From contig NZ_CP125370.1 in assembly GCF_030034735.1 (NCBI RefSeq), positions 5,193,001 to 5,257,000 on the forward strand: a stretch of DNA of 64,000 bases, in the 5' to 3' direction. Source of the DNA: Paenibacillus sp. RC334. Its GTDB lineage: Bacteria > Bacillota > Bacilli > Paenibacillales > Paenibacillaceae. Made by a program: the position numbers and the translations under genes. Each line of letters opens with the position of its first letter. Within the stretch, counting starts at the first letter, position 1. Below are positions 1-6,984 of this stretch, in pieces. Under the pieces are notes generated by a model. That model saw only the letters and a list, made by a program, of their open reading frames with translations. It ran no database searches and was not told the origin of the DNA.

Positions 1-420
1 TATTCCATTCCATAATGGATGCTTAATTGTATAGTCTGTATTCTGCAAAACGATTTGCTTTCCTGTATGCTGTTCAACGTTAAAAATTAAAGGTGCAAGC
101 AAATTCACCGTTGTTTTGGATTGATCGCTGTTCCATGTGCAGATACATCGTACTGCTATCTGTTCTTGACTGGTAATTCCAATATCCTCAAGAGCATCAT
201 CAGATAGCTCAAATTCATAATCTTCAAAAAAATCAAAGGGATTTACAGTAATAAAAATAGTAGCAGGTTGCTCTACTGCACTGAAAAGACTAAATAATTC
301 ATTATGCTCCTGTAGTTGAAATTCCCGAAGTTGTTCAAAGCCCGGTATTCCTTTTGGAAACACATAAAGAACGGTGTTGGTATCTTGGTTTTCTTCTTCT
401 ATTTTCTGTTTTGGGGTCAT
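1..420 (-). CDS. fliW: FliW, flagellar assembly factor (3' end cut by window edge)
   Basis: FliW binds flagellin and the translational repressor CsrA in the cytoplasm, coupling flagellin synthesis to hook completion. The visible 140 codons run open from an ATG at 420 to the window edge. They contain the family's conserved opening (FPKGIPGFEQLREF) and the later VNPFDFFEDYEFEL segment. FliW proteins are about 145-150 residues, so only a few codons are missing. A strong ribosome site, AGGAGGAG, lies 6-7 bases before the ATG. It follows flgL as in Bacillus, but yviE, which lies between them in B. subtilis, is absent and a terminator takes its place. The usual next gene, csrA, would lie outside the window. 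Identity is secure from sequence and neighbourhood. Confidence 0.93.
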   Translation of the reverse strand, partial: MTPKQKIEEENQDTNTVLYVFPKGIPGFEQLREFQLQEHNELFSLFSAVEQPATIFITVNPFDFFEDYEFELSDDALEDIGITSQEQIAVRCICTWNSDQSKTTVNLLAPLIFNVEQHTGKQIVLQNTDYTIKHPLWNGI

Positions 421-446
421 TAGTAACTCCTCCTATAAATAGTAAC

Positions 447-477
447 AAAAAAGCTACGGACCACTCGTCCATAGCTT
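447..477 (-). terminator. Intrinsic terminator between flgL and fliW
   Basis: On the minus strand an 11-base arm (one G-T wobble) pairs around a 5-base loop, with stem GGAC/GTCC in the centre and AAGCTA/TAGCTT outside, and runs into a T6 tract. It lies 25 bases after the flgL stop and 27 bases before the fliW start, so flgL transcripts should mostly end here, with fliW expressed by readthrough or from a promoter not recognised here. Confidence 0.8.
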
Positions 478-502
478 CAAGTAACAATGTCAAAGATAAA
501 AA

Positions 503-1411
503 TCAACTCATAAAGTCCATCAGAGATGGCTGCATGATCTTGGCAGATGATTTCAAGGCAGCCTCATAGATAGTTTGGGCAGATGTAGCTTGAATCATCA
601 GACTGGCAACGTCTGCATCCTCTGTTTTGGCTTGAAGTGTCGTCAAATTCAAATTACGATCATCTAAACGGGCTTGTACCAATTCAACCCGGTTCGTGCG
701 TGCACCTACTTCAGACAAACTTGTTTGCATTTTGGTAAAACGGGATTCAATGCTTGAAAGTTGACTTGATATTGCTGTACTATTCCCACTGGTTAATGCG
801 GTGGATAATGCATCCATGACCTTAAAAACATTATCTGCATCTGTCGATTTCCCGAAAAAATCGCTGCCTGACGTGTTTACCCGAAATGCATCTTGATCCC
901 CGATCGCATAACTAACTGCACCTTGATCCGGATTAATCTGATCATAACTCGTGACCGTAGCTGATAGCTGATACGGTGCCTGATCATAATTTTGCCCATT
1001 GAAAACATACTTCCCACGAAGCTGACTGTTACCAATATTCATCATTTGCTCTTTTAGTTGGTCAACTTCCAGTTTAATCGAATCCAGGGCGGATTGAGGA
1101 AGTGTTTCACTTGAAGCCTGAACTGTCAGCTCTTTAAGCCGCTTCATTACATCACCGGCCTGTTGCATAGTCGTATCAGTAAAATCCAACCAGCTAACTG
1201 CTGCGTCTGAATTGGTTTTGTATTGTTCATTAGAAGCTAGCTCAGCTCTGTAACGTAGTGCATAGGTTACTCCTACAGGGTCGTCTGAAGGCTTATTCAA
1301 CTTACGACCTGTAGAAATCTGGTTCTCCATTTTGCCCATATTATTGTTATTCCGATTCAGGTTACTGAGCAGTTGCATATTGGTCATCCCTGAGGTTACT
1401 CGAATTGGCAT
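503..1411 (-). CDS. flgL: Flagellar hook-filament junction protein FlgL (HAP3)
   Basis: FlgL joins the flagellar hook to the filament and is exported through the flagellar secretion channel. The 302-residue product has the flagellin-like N-terminal helix region (MPIRVTSGMTNMQLLSNLNR, then ISTGRKLNKPSDDP) and a matching C-terminal coiled region (LDDRNLNLTTLQAKTEDADV). Both are typical of flagellin/FlgL proteins, and the length is normal. The ATG at 1411 is preceded by GGTGGAG. It follows flgK after 24 bases and is probably cotranscribed with flgM, flgN and flgK. Its downstream end is marked by an intrinsic terminator. Flagellin itself is excluded because the gene directly follows flgK and the sequence opens like HAP3. 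Confidence 0.95.
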   Translation of the reverse strand: MPIRVTSGMTNMQLLSNLNRNNNNMGKMENQISTGRKLNKPSDDPVGVTYALRYRAELASNEQYKTNSDAAVSWLDFTDTTMQQAGDVMKRLKELTVQASSETLPQSALDSIKLEVDQLKEQMMNIGNSQLRGKYVFNGQNYDQAPYQLSATVTSYDQINPDQGAVSYAIGDQDAFRVNTSGSDFFGKSTDADNVFKVMDALSTALTSGNSTAISSQLSSIESRFTKMQTSLSEVGARTNRVELVQARLDDRNLNLTTLQAKTEDADVASLMIQATSAQTIYEAALKSSAKIMQPSLMDFMS

Positions 1412-1435
1412 AACTTACTCCACCTTCTCATTATA

Positions 1436-3016
1436 CTAGAGACCTACGCGGCCTGTACCATTAATCAGCTTGTCCAACAGTTGGTCAAATGTAGTCATGA
1501 ACCGTGAGGCTGCACTATAAGCATGCTGAAATTTGATCATATTGGACATTTCTTCATCCAATGACACCCCACTGACCGACTGACGGTTCATGTCCACTTG
1601 CTCGGTCAACAGCTGTGCATTTTGTGATTGGCGCTCTGCTTCCTTGGTTTGGACGCCCAATTGTCCTACGATTGAACTGAAGAAGTCATCTACAGTGGTT
1701 GTCTGGGCTTGAGTGGTATTAAAGCCAAACTTCACATTTTTCAGGTTCGCCATTGTCAATGCCAAAGCATTGTTACCTACGGTTACCTTCTCATTCGCCG
1801 TACCCGTTCCATCTACCCGCAAAGAGCTGGAAATTTTGTTGGGATCATCTTGAATATCCTTATTCAGCGTAATATTACCTGCTGTAATGGCAGCCCCATC
1901 TTTGGAGGTAAAGAACGCCCCACCTTTTTGCGGTGTCGTGCCACTAAGCGTGTATCCTAGCTGGTGAAGGCCATTAATCCCTTGTACGGTTACTTTTAAA
2001 TCGGCCGTCAAGGTTCTATTGTTATTCGCATTCGAGTAAGTGACTGCTGTGTTATTGGCACCCGAATTCAGTACCGTTCCCTCGGGTAGAACTGTACCTG
2101 CGGGTAAAGTAATTTCAATGTTGCCATTTGCCAGGGTATTAGCCAACTGGTCCATCTGACTCTTGTAATCCGCTACATATTTATCCCGGGATAGAATCAT
2201 ACCGTACACTTCTCCGCCGGTTAATGTCCCCCCCTGATATGCAGCCTCAAGACCAGCCGCCGTAATAGCGGTTACCTCTGTACCCGCAACAGCTACTTGT
2301 CCGGCCACCGTTACCTGATAGCCGTTATCCAACTGAGTTACCTGCACATTCGCAAGTTTGGACAACTGGTCAATCGCATAATCCCGCTGATCCCGCAAAT
2401 CATTCGGGTTATCTCCAATTTGCTCCAGTTTATAAATATTACCGTTCAGATCCGCTACAGACTGCAATAATGAGTTCATCTCAGTTGTTTTTAATGTAAC
2501 GTTACTAGTCAAATCAGAACTGAGTGCATCCAACTGTTTGCTGGCCTGATTCATAGCATCTGTCAGAGCAAGCGTAGTCTCTTTTACAATTTTGCGATTC
2601 GTAACATCCTGAGGATCTTGGCTCAGATCGGACCATGCATCCCAAAAGTTATCCATGACTTTGCGGATCCCCGTATCCGAGGGCTCGTTCATAATCGTTT
2701 CCAGCTTATTCAACGTATCATAGCGGATATCCCAGCCACCTTGAGAAGAACTTTCGTTGCGGTACTGGTCATCCAGAAATGTCTGACGAACACGCTCAAT
2801 AGCGGTAAATTCGACCCCTGTACCCATCTGACCTCTTACAACAGAACGGTTCAAACCATACGCCTCCATAGATTCAGAGGCTTTCATACTGACCACTTGT
2901 CTGGAATAACCGGCTGTGTTGGCATTGGAAATATTGTGTCCGGTTGTATTTAATGCTGCCGTTTGTGTGTTTAAGCTTCTTTTGGCTGTTTCTATACCAT
3001 GAAATGTTGAGACCAT
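1436..3016 (-). CDS. flgK: Flagellar hook-associated protein FlgK (HAP1)
   Basis: FlgK is the first hook-filament junction protein, assembled distal to the hook. The 526-residue product starts with the rod/hook family signature (NTTGHNISNANTAGYSRQ, about residues 23-40). It ends with the matching C-terminal heptad region (SGVSLDEEMSNMIKFQHAYS), which polymerises with the N-terminal helix. The middle, about residues 200-430, is variable, as expected for the exposed domain. Length is normal for the family. The ATG at 3016 has AGAAGGAGG just upstream. It sits between flgN, its likely export chaperone, and flgL. Confidence 0.96.
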   Translation of the reverse strand: MVSTFHGIETAKRSLNTQTAALNTTGHNISNANTAGYSRQVVSMKASESMEAYGLNRSVVRGQMGTGVEFTAIERVRQTFLDDQYRNESSSQGGWDIRYDTLNKLETIMNEPSDTGIRKVMDNFWDAWSDLSQDPQDVTNRKIVKETTLALTDAMNQASKQLDALSSDLTSNVTLKTTEMNSLLQSVADLNGNIYKLEQIGDNPNDLRDQRDYAIDQLSKLANVQVTQLDNGYQVTVAGQVAVAGTEVTAITAAGLEAAYQGGTLTGGEVYGMILSRDKYVADYKSQMDQLANTLANGNIEITLPAGTVLPEGTVLNSGANNTAVTYSNANNNRTLTADLKVTVQGINGLHQLGYTLSGTTPQKGGAFFTSKDGAAITAGNITLNKDIQDDPNKISSSLRVDGTGTANEKVTVGNNALALTMANLKNVKFGFNTTQAQTTTVDDFFSSIVGQLGVQTKEAERQSQNAQLLTEQVDMNRQSVSGVSLDEEMSNMIKFQHAYSAASRFMTTFDQLLDKLINGTGRVGL

Positions 3017-3031
3017 GTTTTCCTCCTTCTA

Positions 3032-3532
3032 TTAGGCGCGTGTATCAAATAGGCCCGCCGTCACAGTTGATATACTTTTATCGGCCGGGCGCTGGTAAGT
3101 CGCTTCCGATTCCGCATAATATGACATACTCTCAATGGAAAAATCGATATAGGAAATCGCCTGCTGTATAAGCTGTTGATTCAACTCATTTAGTTTCTTC
3201 AATTCCTGAAGAGTATTCGCCAAATTTTTTTGAATATGAAGGAGCCGCTGCTTGTCTTCTAGATCAAAAACGAGACGGGACAATTCCGTAATATTGAGGT
3301 TCAACCTGGACTTAATACCACGTTCCTGCAAAAATGCATATGCAGCCTGCATACGTTGTTCATCCAACTGCTCAATGTATCTGGAAAGCTTCGATTCCTG
3401 ATTCATGACAGCGATAAGTTGTTCCACCCGATTGGAGATCAGCGCATCTTTTTTCTGCTCTCCCAATGAAATTAATTGCTGATGTGACACTCTGAGTTCC
3501 TCCAACACATCAATCAGGCGCTCTAAAGGCAT
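3032..3532 (-). CDS. flgN: FlgN-type flagellar export chaperone
   Basis: FlgN-family proteins are cytoplasmic chaperones that hold FlgK and FlgL before export. The product (166 residues from the ATG at 3532) is almost entirely helical and charged, with heptad-like spacing, and has no signal peptide or membrane segment. That fits the family, whose primary sequence is poorly conserved. I prefer the ATG at 3532 because AGGTG lies 6 bases upstream. An in-frame GTG at 3541, immediately after the flgM stop, would add three residues but has no ribosome site. Position between flgM and flgK is the strongest evidence, matching B. subtilis yvyG/flgN. The last codons end 15 bases before flgK. Confidence 0.85.
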   Translation of the reverse strand: MPLERLIDVLEELRVSHQQLISLGEQKKDALISNRVEQLIAVMNQESKLSRYIEQLDEQRMQAAYAFLQERGIKSRLNLNITELSRLVFDLEDKQRLLHIQKNLANTLQELKKLNELNQQLIQQAISYIDFSIESMSYYAESEATYQRPADKSISTVTAGLFDTRA

Positions 3533-3541
3533 ACCCTTCAC

Positions 3542-3817
3542 CTAGCTTTCGGAAGACTGTTTGAAGTAAGGTAACAGCTTCTCTGCAATTTTGTCAGCAT
3601 CCACACGGTAGGTTCCAGAAGCTACTTGCTGCTTAAGCTCCTGAATCTTTTTAACGCGGTCTGCGTCACTGCTGCGGTTCAGCATTTCCATCGCTTCCGG
3701 GGAAATCGAGACCTCGTCCTTGCGACGGGATTTCTTTTGTTCCTCCTGGCGTCCTGCTTCAATATTTCGTTGATATGGGTTAATGGCTCCGATGCGGTTG
3801 GTCTCGTTAATTTTCAT
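3542..3817 (-). CDS. flgM: Anti-sigma-28 factor FlgM
   Basis: FlgM binds and inhibits the flagellar sigma factor (sigma-D/28) until hook completion. The 91-residue product has the family layout: an unstructured N-terminus (MKINETNRIGAINPYQRN), the basic linker ending KDEVSISPEAMEML, and the C-terminal sigma-binding region with VKKIQELKQQVASGTYRVD and the lysine-rich tail. The ATG at 3817 is chosen because GGTGG lies 5 bases upstream. A GTG at 3826 would overlap that ribosome site. It is the first gene after a predicted sigma-D promoter embedded in the preceding terminator, so FlgM would control its own expression. Confidence 0.93.
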   Translation of the reverse strand: MKINETNRIGAINPYQRNIEAGRQEEQKKSRRKDEVSISPEAMEMLNRSSDADRVKKIQELKQQVASGTYRVDADKIAEKLLPYFKQSSES

Positions 3818-3930
3818 AACTTCCACCTTCCTTATTTATTTGAAATGGTCAGAATGTATCAGACGACATAGCGTCGAACATGGTTCGTATTATGTCTTAC
3901 TTCTTTATTTTGTGCATGTTTGCTAAAAAT

Positions 3931-3963
3931 AAAAAAACCGATAAGCTCTATAAAGATTATCGG
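3931..3963 (-). terminator. Intrinsic terminator after yvyF, overlapping the flgM promoter
   Basis: On the minus strand CCGATAA (rc of 3957-3963) pairs with TTATCGG (rc of 3938-3944) over a 12-base loop and runs into T7. It should stop transcripts arriving from yvyF and the com genes. The promoter-proximal arm is also part of the predicted sigma-D -10 element of flgM. Confidence 0.75.
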
Positions 3964-3983
3964 CGGTATTTGAAACTTTTTGA
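3957..3983 (-). promoter_or_regulatory. Predicted sigma-D promoter of flgM
   Basis: The minus strand carries TCAA (3980-3983), a 15-base spacer and GCCGATAA (3957-3964). The B. subtilis sigma-D consensus is TAAA, about 15 bases, GCCGATAT, so the -35 matches 3 of 4 and the -10 matches 7 of 8. In B. subtilis a sigma-D promoter is known at the same place before flgM. The predicted start, near 3950, falls inside the loop of the terminator that shares the -10 sequence. Confidence 0.65.
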
Positions 3984-4013
3984 ATAGCTGAATTCGTTTT
4001 TAATTCCCTTGTA

Positions 4014-4424
4014 CTACTTTCCGCGAAGTTTATCAATCGCACTGTAGGTACCTGAACCCATACCATTACTCTGATCCTGCTTGCTGCTTTCGCTGGCGGC
4101 CTGATGCAGGTCTTTGGTCAGGCGTGTTCGACAAGAATCGCACATATGCCCTTCCCGTATCGGTGTCCCGCATACCTCGCAAGGATACGTCATATTAGGC
4201 GCATTAGCAATGGAAATACGTCCCTCACGTATAAAGGTCGTAACTTGCTTAACGGATATCCCGGTAGCCTCCGAAAGCTCCTGCATATGACAGCCCTTAT
4301 TTTCACGTATATATTTGACGCATTGCTCGTATTCAAGCTCAATTTCTTTAATACAGTTTGGGCAGATTCCCCTAACATTCATAATAAACAGCTTTCCACA
4401 GCGAGGACAGTTATCCAAGTTCAT
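4014..4424 (-). CDS. yvyF: YvyF-family flagellar operon protein with zinc-ribbon motifs
   Basis: This 136-residue protein matches the YvyF family (flagellar operon protein, TIGR03826), always found between comF and flgM. It has two paired-cysteine knuckles near the N-terminus (CPRCGK and CPNC, residues 6-23), a helix-turn-helix-like middle (LSEATGISVKQVTTFIREGR), and two further knuckles (CEVCGTP and CDSCR, residues 82-98). The layout suggests a metal-stabilised regulator that may bind nucleic acid, but its biochemical role is not established. The ATG at 4424 has a weaker ribosome site, AGGGG, about 12 bases upstream. A terminator follows. Confidence 0.88.
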   Translation of the reverse strand: MNLDNCPRCGKLFIMNVRGICPNCIKEIELEYEQCVKYIRENKGCHMQELSEATGISVKQVTTFIREGRISIANAPNMTYPCEVCGTPIREGHMCDSCRTRLTKDLHQAASESSKQDQSNGMGSGTYSAIDKLRGK

Positions 4425-4548
4425 CCTCTGCAGCGCCCCTTTCCTGTTTCCGGTCTTGTATTGGTGTATCCTTACATTACCTTACACCTAAGAGCCTCGT
4501 CTAGCGAATATTTTTAAAAAAAGAGTGATAGATTTTACACAATTGCAC

Positions 4549-4581
4549 ATTTTGTACGATATCATAATAAAGGTACAAAAT
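4549..4581. repeat. 9-base inverted repeat upstream of yvyF
   Basis: ATTTTGTAC at 4549-4557 is perfectly repeated in inverse as GTACAAAAT at 4573-4581, with a 15-base AT-rich spacer. The size and symmetry fit a dimeric regulator's operator. It lies about 125-155 bases upstream of the yvyF start. No known box was assigned. Confidence 0.5.
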
Positions 4582-4804
4582 GCTTAACGTACTCTGTATT
4601 AGGAAGTGCAACGAGAAATCTAAGCATTTAAATCCTACACCAGCTAACGGGGCCATAACCTAATATCAAATCTTTACTTACATCTATATAATGATATGCA
4701 AATCGCATGTAACCTAAGGAGACAAATGATTTCTCCCAGATCAATCTAATGCATGTGTCTATTTATCGTCATACAACGCTCAGGTTTTTAGATGAAAATA
4801 AAAT

Positions 4805-4838
4805 AAGCGCCATTCCGGTTATTTCGGGAATAGCGCTT
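4805..4838. terminator. Terminator-like hairpin in the yvyF-LysM gap
   Basis: AAGCGC and ATTCC pair with GGAAT and GCGCTT around a 10-base loop, with two single mismatches. On the minus strand it is followed by TTATTTTATTTT, so it most likely stops transcripts from the LysM gene about 400 bases away. Confidence 0.55.
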
Positions 4839-4895
4839 CACTATAATTAAAATAGCTGTATATGATTATAATTGGATGTAGATATACGAATCAAG

Positions 4896-5204
4896 ATGAG
4901 GGAAAAACCGGGCGAAACAATCCTCAGAAGAATTCATGTTCACCTGTGCCCCGAATGCCACCAAGTAACTGCTACAAATCCGGGGGAACGGCGCCCATAC
5001 GAATGCTCCGCACATGGAGTGTGGGTATTCATTATATCAATGCGACTAACATCATCCCAGCTTAAAATCTATCTGAAGATAGGTGTAGACGCACCATTGA
5101 AAATTTGCAGTCCAAAAAAACATGCTATTTCACAAATAATTATTCAAAAAAGCATTGTTTTAATAGAGGCCTTCCCGTATACTGTAGTCAAACACTTGGT
5201 TTAA
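4896..5204 (+). CDS. Doubtful small protein with a CxxC...CxxH pattern
   Basis: An open frame of about 102 codons begins at an ATG at 4896. Residues about 15-50 read like a zinc ribbon (LCPECHQVTATNPGERR, then YECSAHG). After that the sequence is low-information and AT-rich. No ribosome binding site precedes the ATG, and it is the only plus-strand candidate in a minus-strand region. I do not recognise a family. It may be chance or a remnant. Confidence 0.22.
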   Translation: MREKPGETILRRIHVHLCPECHQVTATNPGERRPYECSAHGVWVFIISMRLTSSQLKIYLKIGVDAPLKICSPKKHAISQIIIQKSIVLIEAFPYTVVKHLV

Positions 5205-5235
5205 TAAAAACATTTTATTATGAATTTATAATGAA

Positions 5236-5685
5236 TTATTTATTAGTGTTTGTTTGTGGAACTTGCAGTTCTTGGCCTGCTTTAATCAGGTCGTTGATTT
5301 TAAGCAGTTCTTCAACAGTTACACCGTATTTTTCAGCAATGGAAGTCAGCGTATCGCCATCTTGAACACTTACTGTGATTGTATTTACAGTAGCCGGTGT
5401 TACAGTTGTAGTAGCTGGTGTTGTTGTTTGATTATTGTTCTCGGCAGCTGGTTGAGCCGGTGTTGTAGTCGTAGCATTTTCAGTTCCGAAGAGTCTAGCT
5501 TCCAGTGCTTTCTGTGCTGCTTCTTGTTGTTCAATAATCAGTTGTAGTTCTGCCTGATCCTTGTTGTAATCCGAGTTAGACTTTGCGGATACTTGACCTG
5601 TAGCAAGTGGACTCAACAGAGATACTGCACCTAAACTGATTGCCAACATGCTAGATACTGCTACTTTTTTCATTACGTTTTTCAT
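5236..5685 (-). CDS. Secreted LysM-domain cell-wall protein
   Basis: The 149-residue product has a signal peptide (MKNVMKKVAVSSMLAISLGA..., cut near VSAKS, about residue 35). A short helical stretch follows, then a Thr/Pro/Ala linker (about 70-100) and one C-terminal LysM module (VQDGDTLTSIAEKYGVTVEE, about 106-143). LysM binds peptidoglycan glycan chains, so the protein should sit on the cell wall outside the membrane. It carries no catalytic domain. GAGGAGAG lies about 8 bases before the ATG. A strong promoter about 230 bases upstream implies a long untranslated leader. The gene splits the com and flagellar genes, a position without a counterpart in B. subtilis. Specific function is unknown. 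Confidence 0.85.
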   Translation of the reverse strand: MKNVMKKVAVSSMLAISLGAVSLLSPLATGQVSAKSNSDYNKDQAELQLIIEQQEAAQKALEARLFGTENATTTTPAQPAAENNNQTTTPATTTVTPATVNTITVSVQDGDTLTSIAEKYGVTVEELLKINDLIKAGQELQVPQTNTNK

Positions 5686-6071
5686 GATTTTTTTCTCTCC
5701 TCTTTTTTAAGTCAAATTTTAATTAACTGCTTTACTACTGAGCGAGACACTCCCAATGTCCGCTCTGTTGTCGTTAGCTAATCATTTATTACCAAACCAT
5801 GTTAGCTATCAACAGATAGAAATTGTACTCCTATTTTCCAAATAAATCAACCTCTAAATTGAAATATTCTGTTTTCATCCCTCACTTCCTTACTTTTTGT
5901 GTGTGTCTATATTTTTATTATATACCTCTCTCTATCTCGTTGTCAAATCTTGCTTATTGTGCGGTTTAAAAGGCTTCTCTGCTCTAGCATTTGGGCTTTT
6001 CTCGGAACGGTATGAACTTTTTTCCCTGGCTCCAAACCAAAACTCTCGTAAAGGGGACATGAAATTCAGGC
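5686..6071 (-). other. Long leader and promoter region of the LysM gene
   Basis: A promoter at 5917-5946 puts the start near 5910, giving a leader of about 225 bases before the LysM start. The leader holds a GAGCG/CGCTC hairpin (about 5738-5763) and two copies of a TTAGCTA-type octamer near 5774 and 5801. It does not read as a c-di-AMP (ydaO) element, the usual riboswitch before wall genes. Confidence 0.5.
5917..5946 (-). promoter_or_regulatory. Sigma-A promoter of the LysM gene
   Basis: The minus strand has a consensus TTGACA (5941-5946), an 18-base spacer and a consensus TATAAT (5917-5922). Both boxes match six of six. Confidence 0.8.
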
Positions 6072-6899
6072 TTATGACCTTGCCAAAGTCAGACAAAAAA
6101 TGGTCATATGTATACCCTCTTCGGATGCCTTTTCCCCTAAAACACGCGCACACGCTTGTAAAGTACTTCCAGTTGTATAAATATCGTCCACCAGCAAAAC
6201 AGTAACATATTTATGATACTCCATTTTGCGTTGAAACTCAGCATTTAAAACAAAATGCTTAATTAACTCCGTCATACCTGGCACAACAGAGAACGCATTA
6301 TACATCGTGTGTGTGCGTTCTTTTTTTGTTTTGAAGCTTTGTTTGCCAGTATCTTGCGGACGAGCAAGTAAAGGTAAAAAGAGCAGCTTATTCCGCTTGG
6401 CAAGCTCCTCTGCCAAAATTTGAGCCTGATTGAAACCTCGCTCTGTCAGTCGTGTCTCACTTACCGGAACACATGTCACCAAATTCACGTTCCGCAGAGA
6501 CTGATTGAAACGAAAATATTCCCGACCAGTAAACTCATGCCTCATAGCCTGATAAGCCCGATGCATCATTTCGCCGAGCGGAGGACCGTACTTTTCATTT
6601 CCGCGATACTTAAACTGCCCAATCCATTCTCTCATGATAGGCGTATAGCTAGCCGCACTCCGATTACACACATAGTAGCGTGCTGTCCGGTCAGACCTTA
6701 CACAATCAGGACAAAATGTCGAGCGTCCACAATGAACACATCGAATGTTGTGAATCCAGGGAATTTGAGCCGAACAAGAAGTACAAATCCCGGGAAACTT
6801 GGAAAAACTCCCAGCGTGAATTCCACAAGCGATACATGTTTCCGACTGACGCTGAAGTAGCCAATTCAAAAAAAGTTGAGTTCTGCGCATCATTTTCAT
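6072..6899 (-). CDS. comFC: ComF family protein (ComFC), competence-associated phosphoribosyltransferase-like
   Basis: ComFC is needed for efficient DNA transformation and has a phosphoribosyltransferase-like fold. The 275-residue product has N-terminal zinc-finger cysteines (CIACG, CTSC, CVHCG, CPDC, residues about 22-67), the FKYRGNEKYG segment, and the PRPP-binding loop VLLVDDIYTTGSTLQACARV (about 235-255). Length is slightly above the family norm because of the full N-terminal finger. The ATG at 6899 has AGAGAGGTG about 8 bases upstream. It follows comFA by 85 bases and has no comFB between them, unlike B. subtilis. Confidence 0.9.
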   Translation of the reverse strand: MKMMRRTQLFLNWLLQRQSETCIACGIHAGSFSKFPGICTSCSAQIPWIHNIRCVHCGRSTFCPDCVRSDRTARYYVCNRSAASYTPIMREWIGQFKYRGNEKYGPPLGEMMHRAYQAMRHEFTGREYFRFNQSLRNVNLVTCVPVSETRLTERGFNQAQILAEELAKRNKLLFLPLLARPQDTGKQSFKTKKERTHTMYNAFSVVPGMTELIKHFVLNAEFQRKMEYHKYVTVLLVDDIYTTGSTLQACARVLGEKASEEGIHMTIFCLTLARS

Positions 6900-6984
6900 A
6901 CAAAATGCACCTCTCTTGGTAGTTTACGTGTCAACATTGCATCAGGTTTCACATTTCCAAAAAAACTTTTTTTATTTTGCGCAT

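Larger units (their letters stand above)
4425..5235. other. 811-base gap between yvyF and the LysM gene
   Basis: No convincing gene. It holds an inverted repeat at 4549-4581, a terminator-like hairpin at 4805-4838, and a doubtful plus-strand reading frame from 4896 with paired cysteines. The rest is AT-rich. No match to an RNA family was recognised by eye. Confidence 0.5.

Noticed and set aside
3078..3085. A GCCGATAA (minus strand) at the end of flgN, as a possible sigma-D promoter for flgK
   Set aside because: No TAAA-like -35 at 14-16 bases; the upstream bases read AGCG.
5686..5910. c-di-AMP (ydaO) riboswitch before the LysM gene
   Set aside because: Its conserved G-rich core segments were not found.
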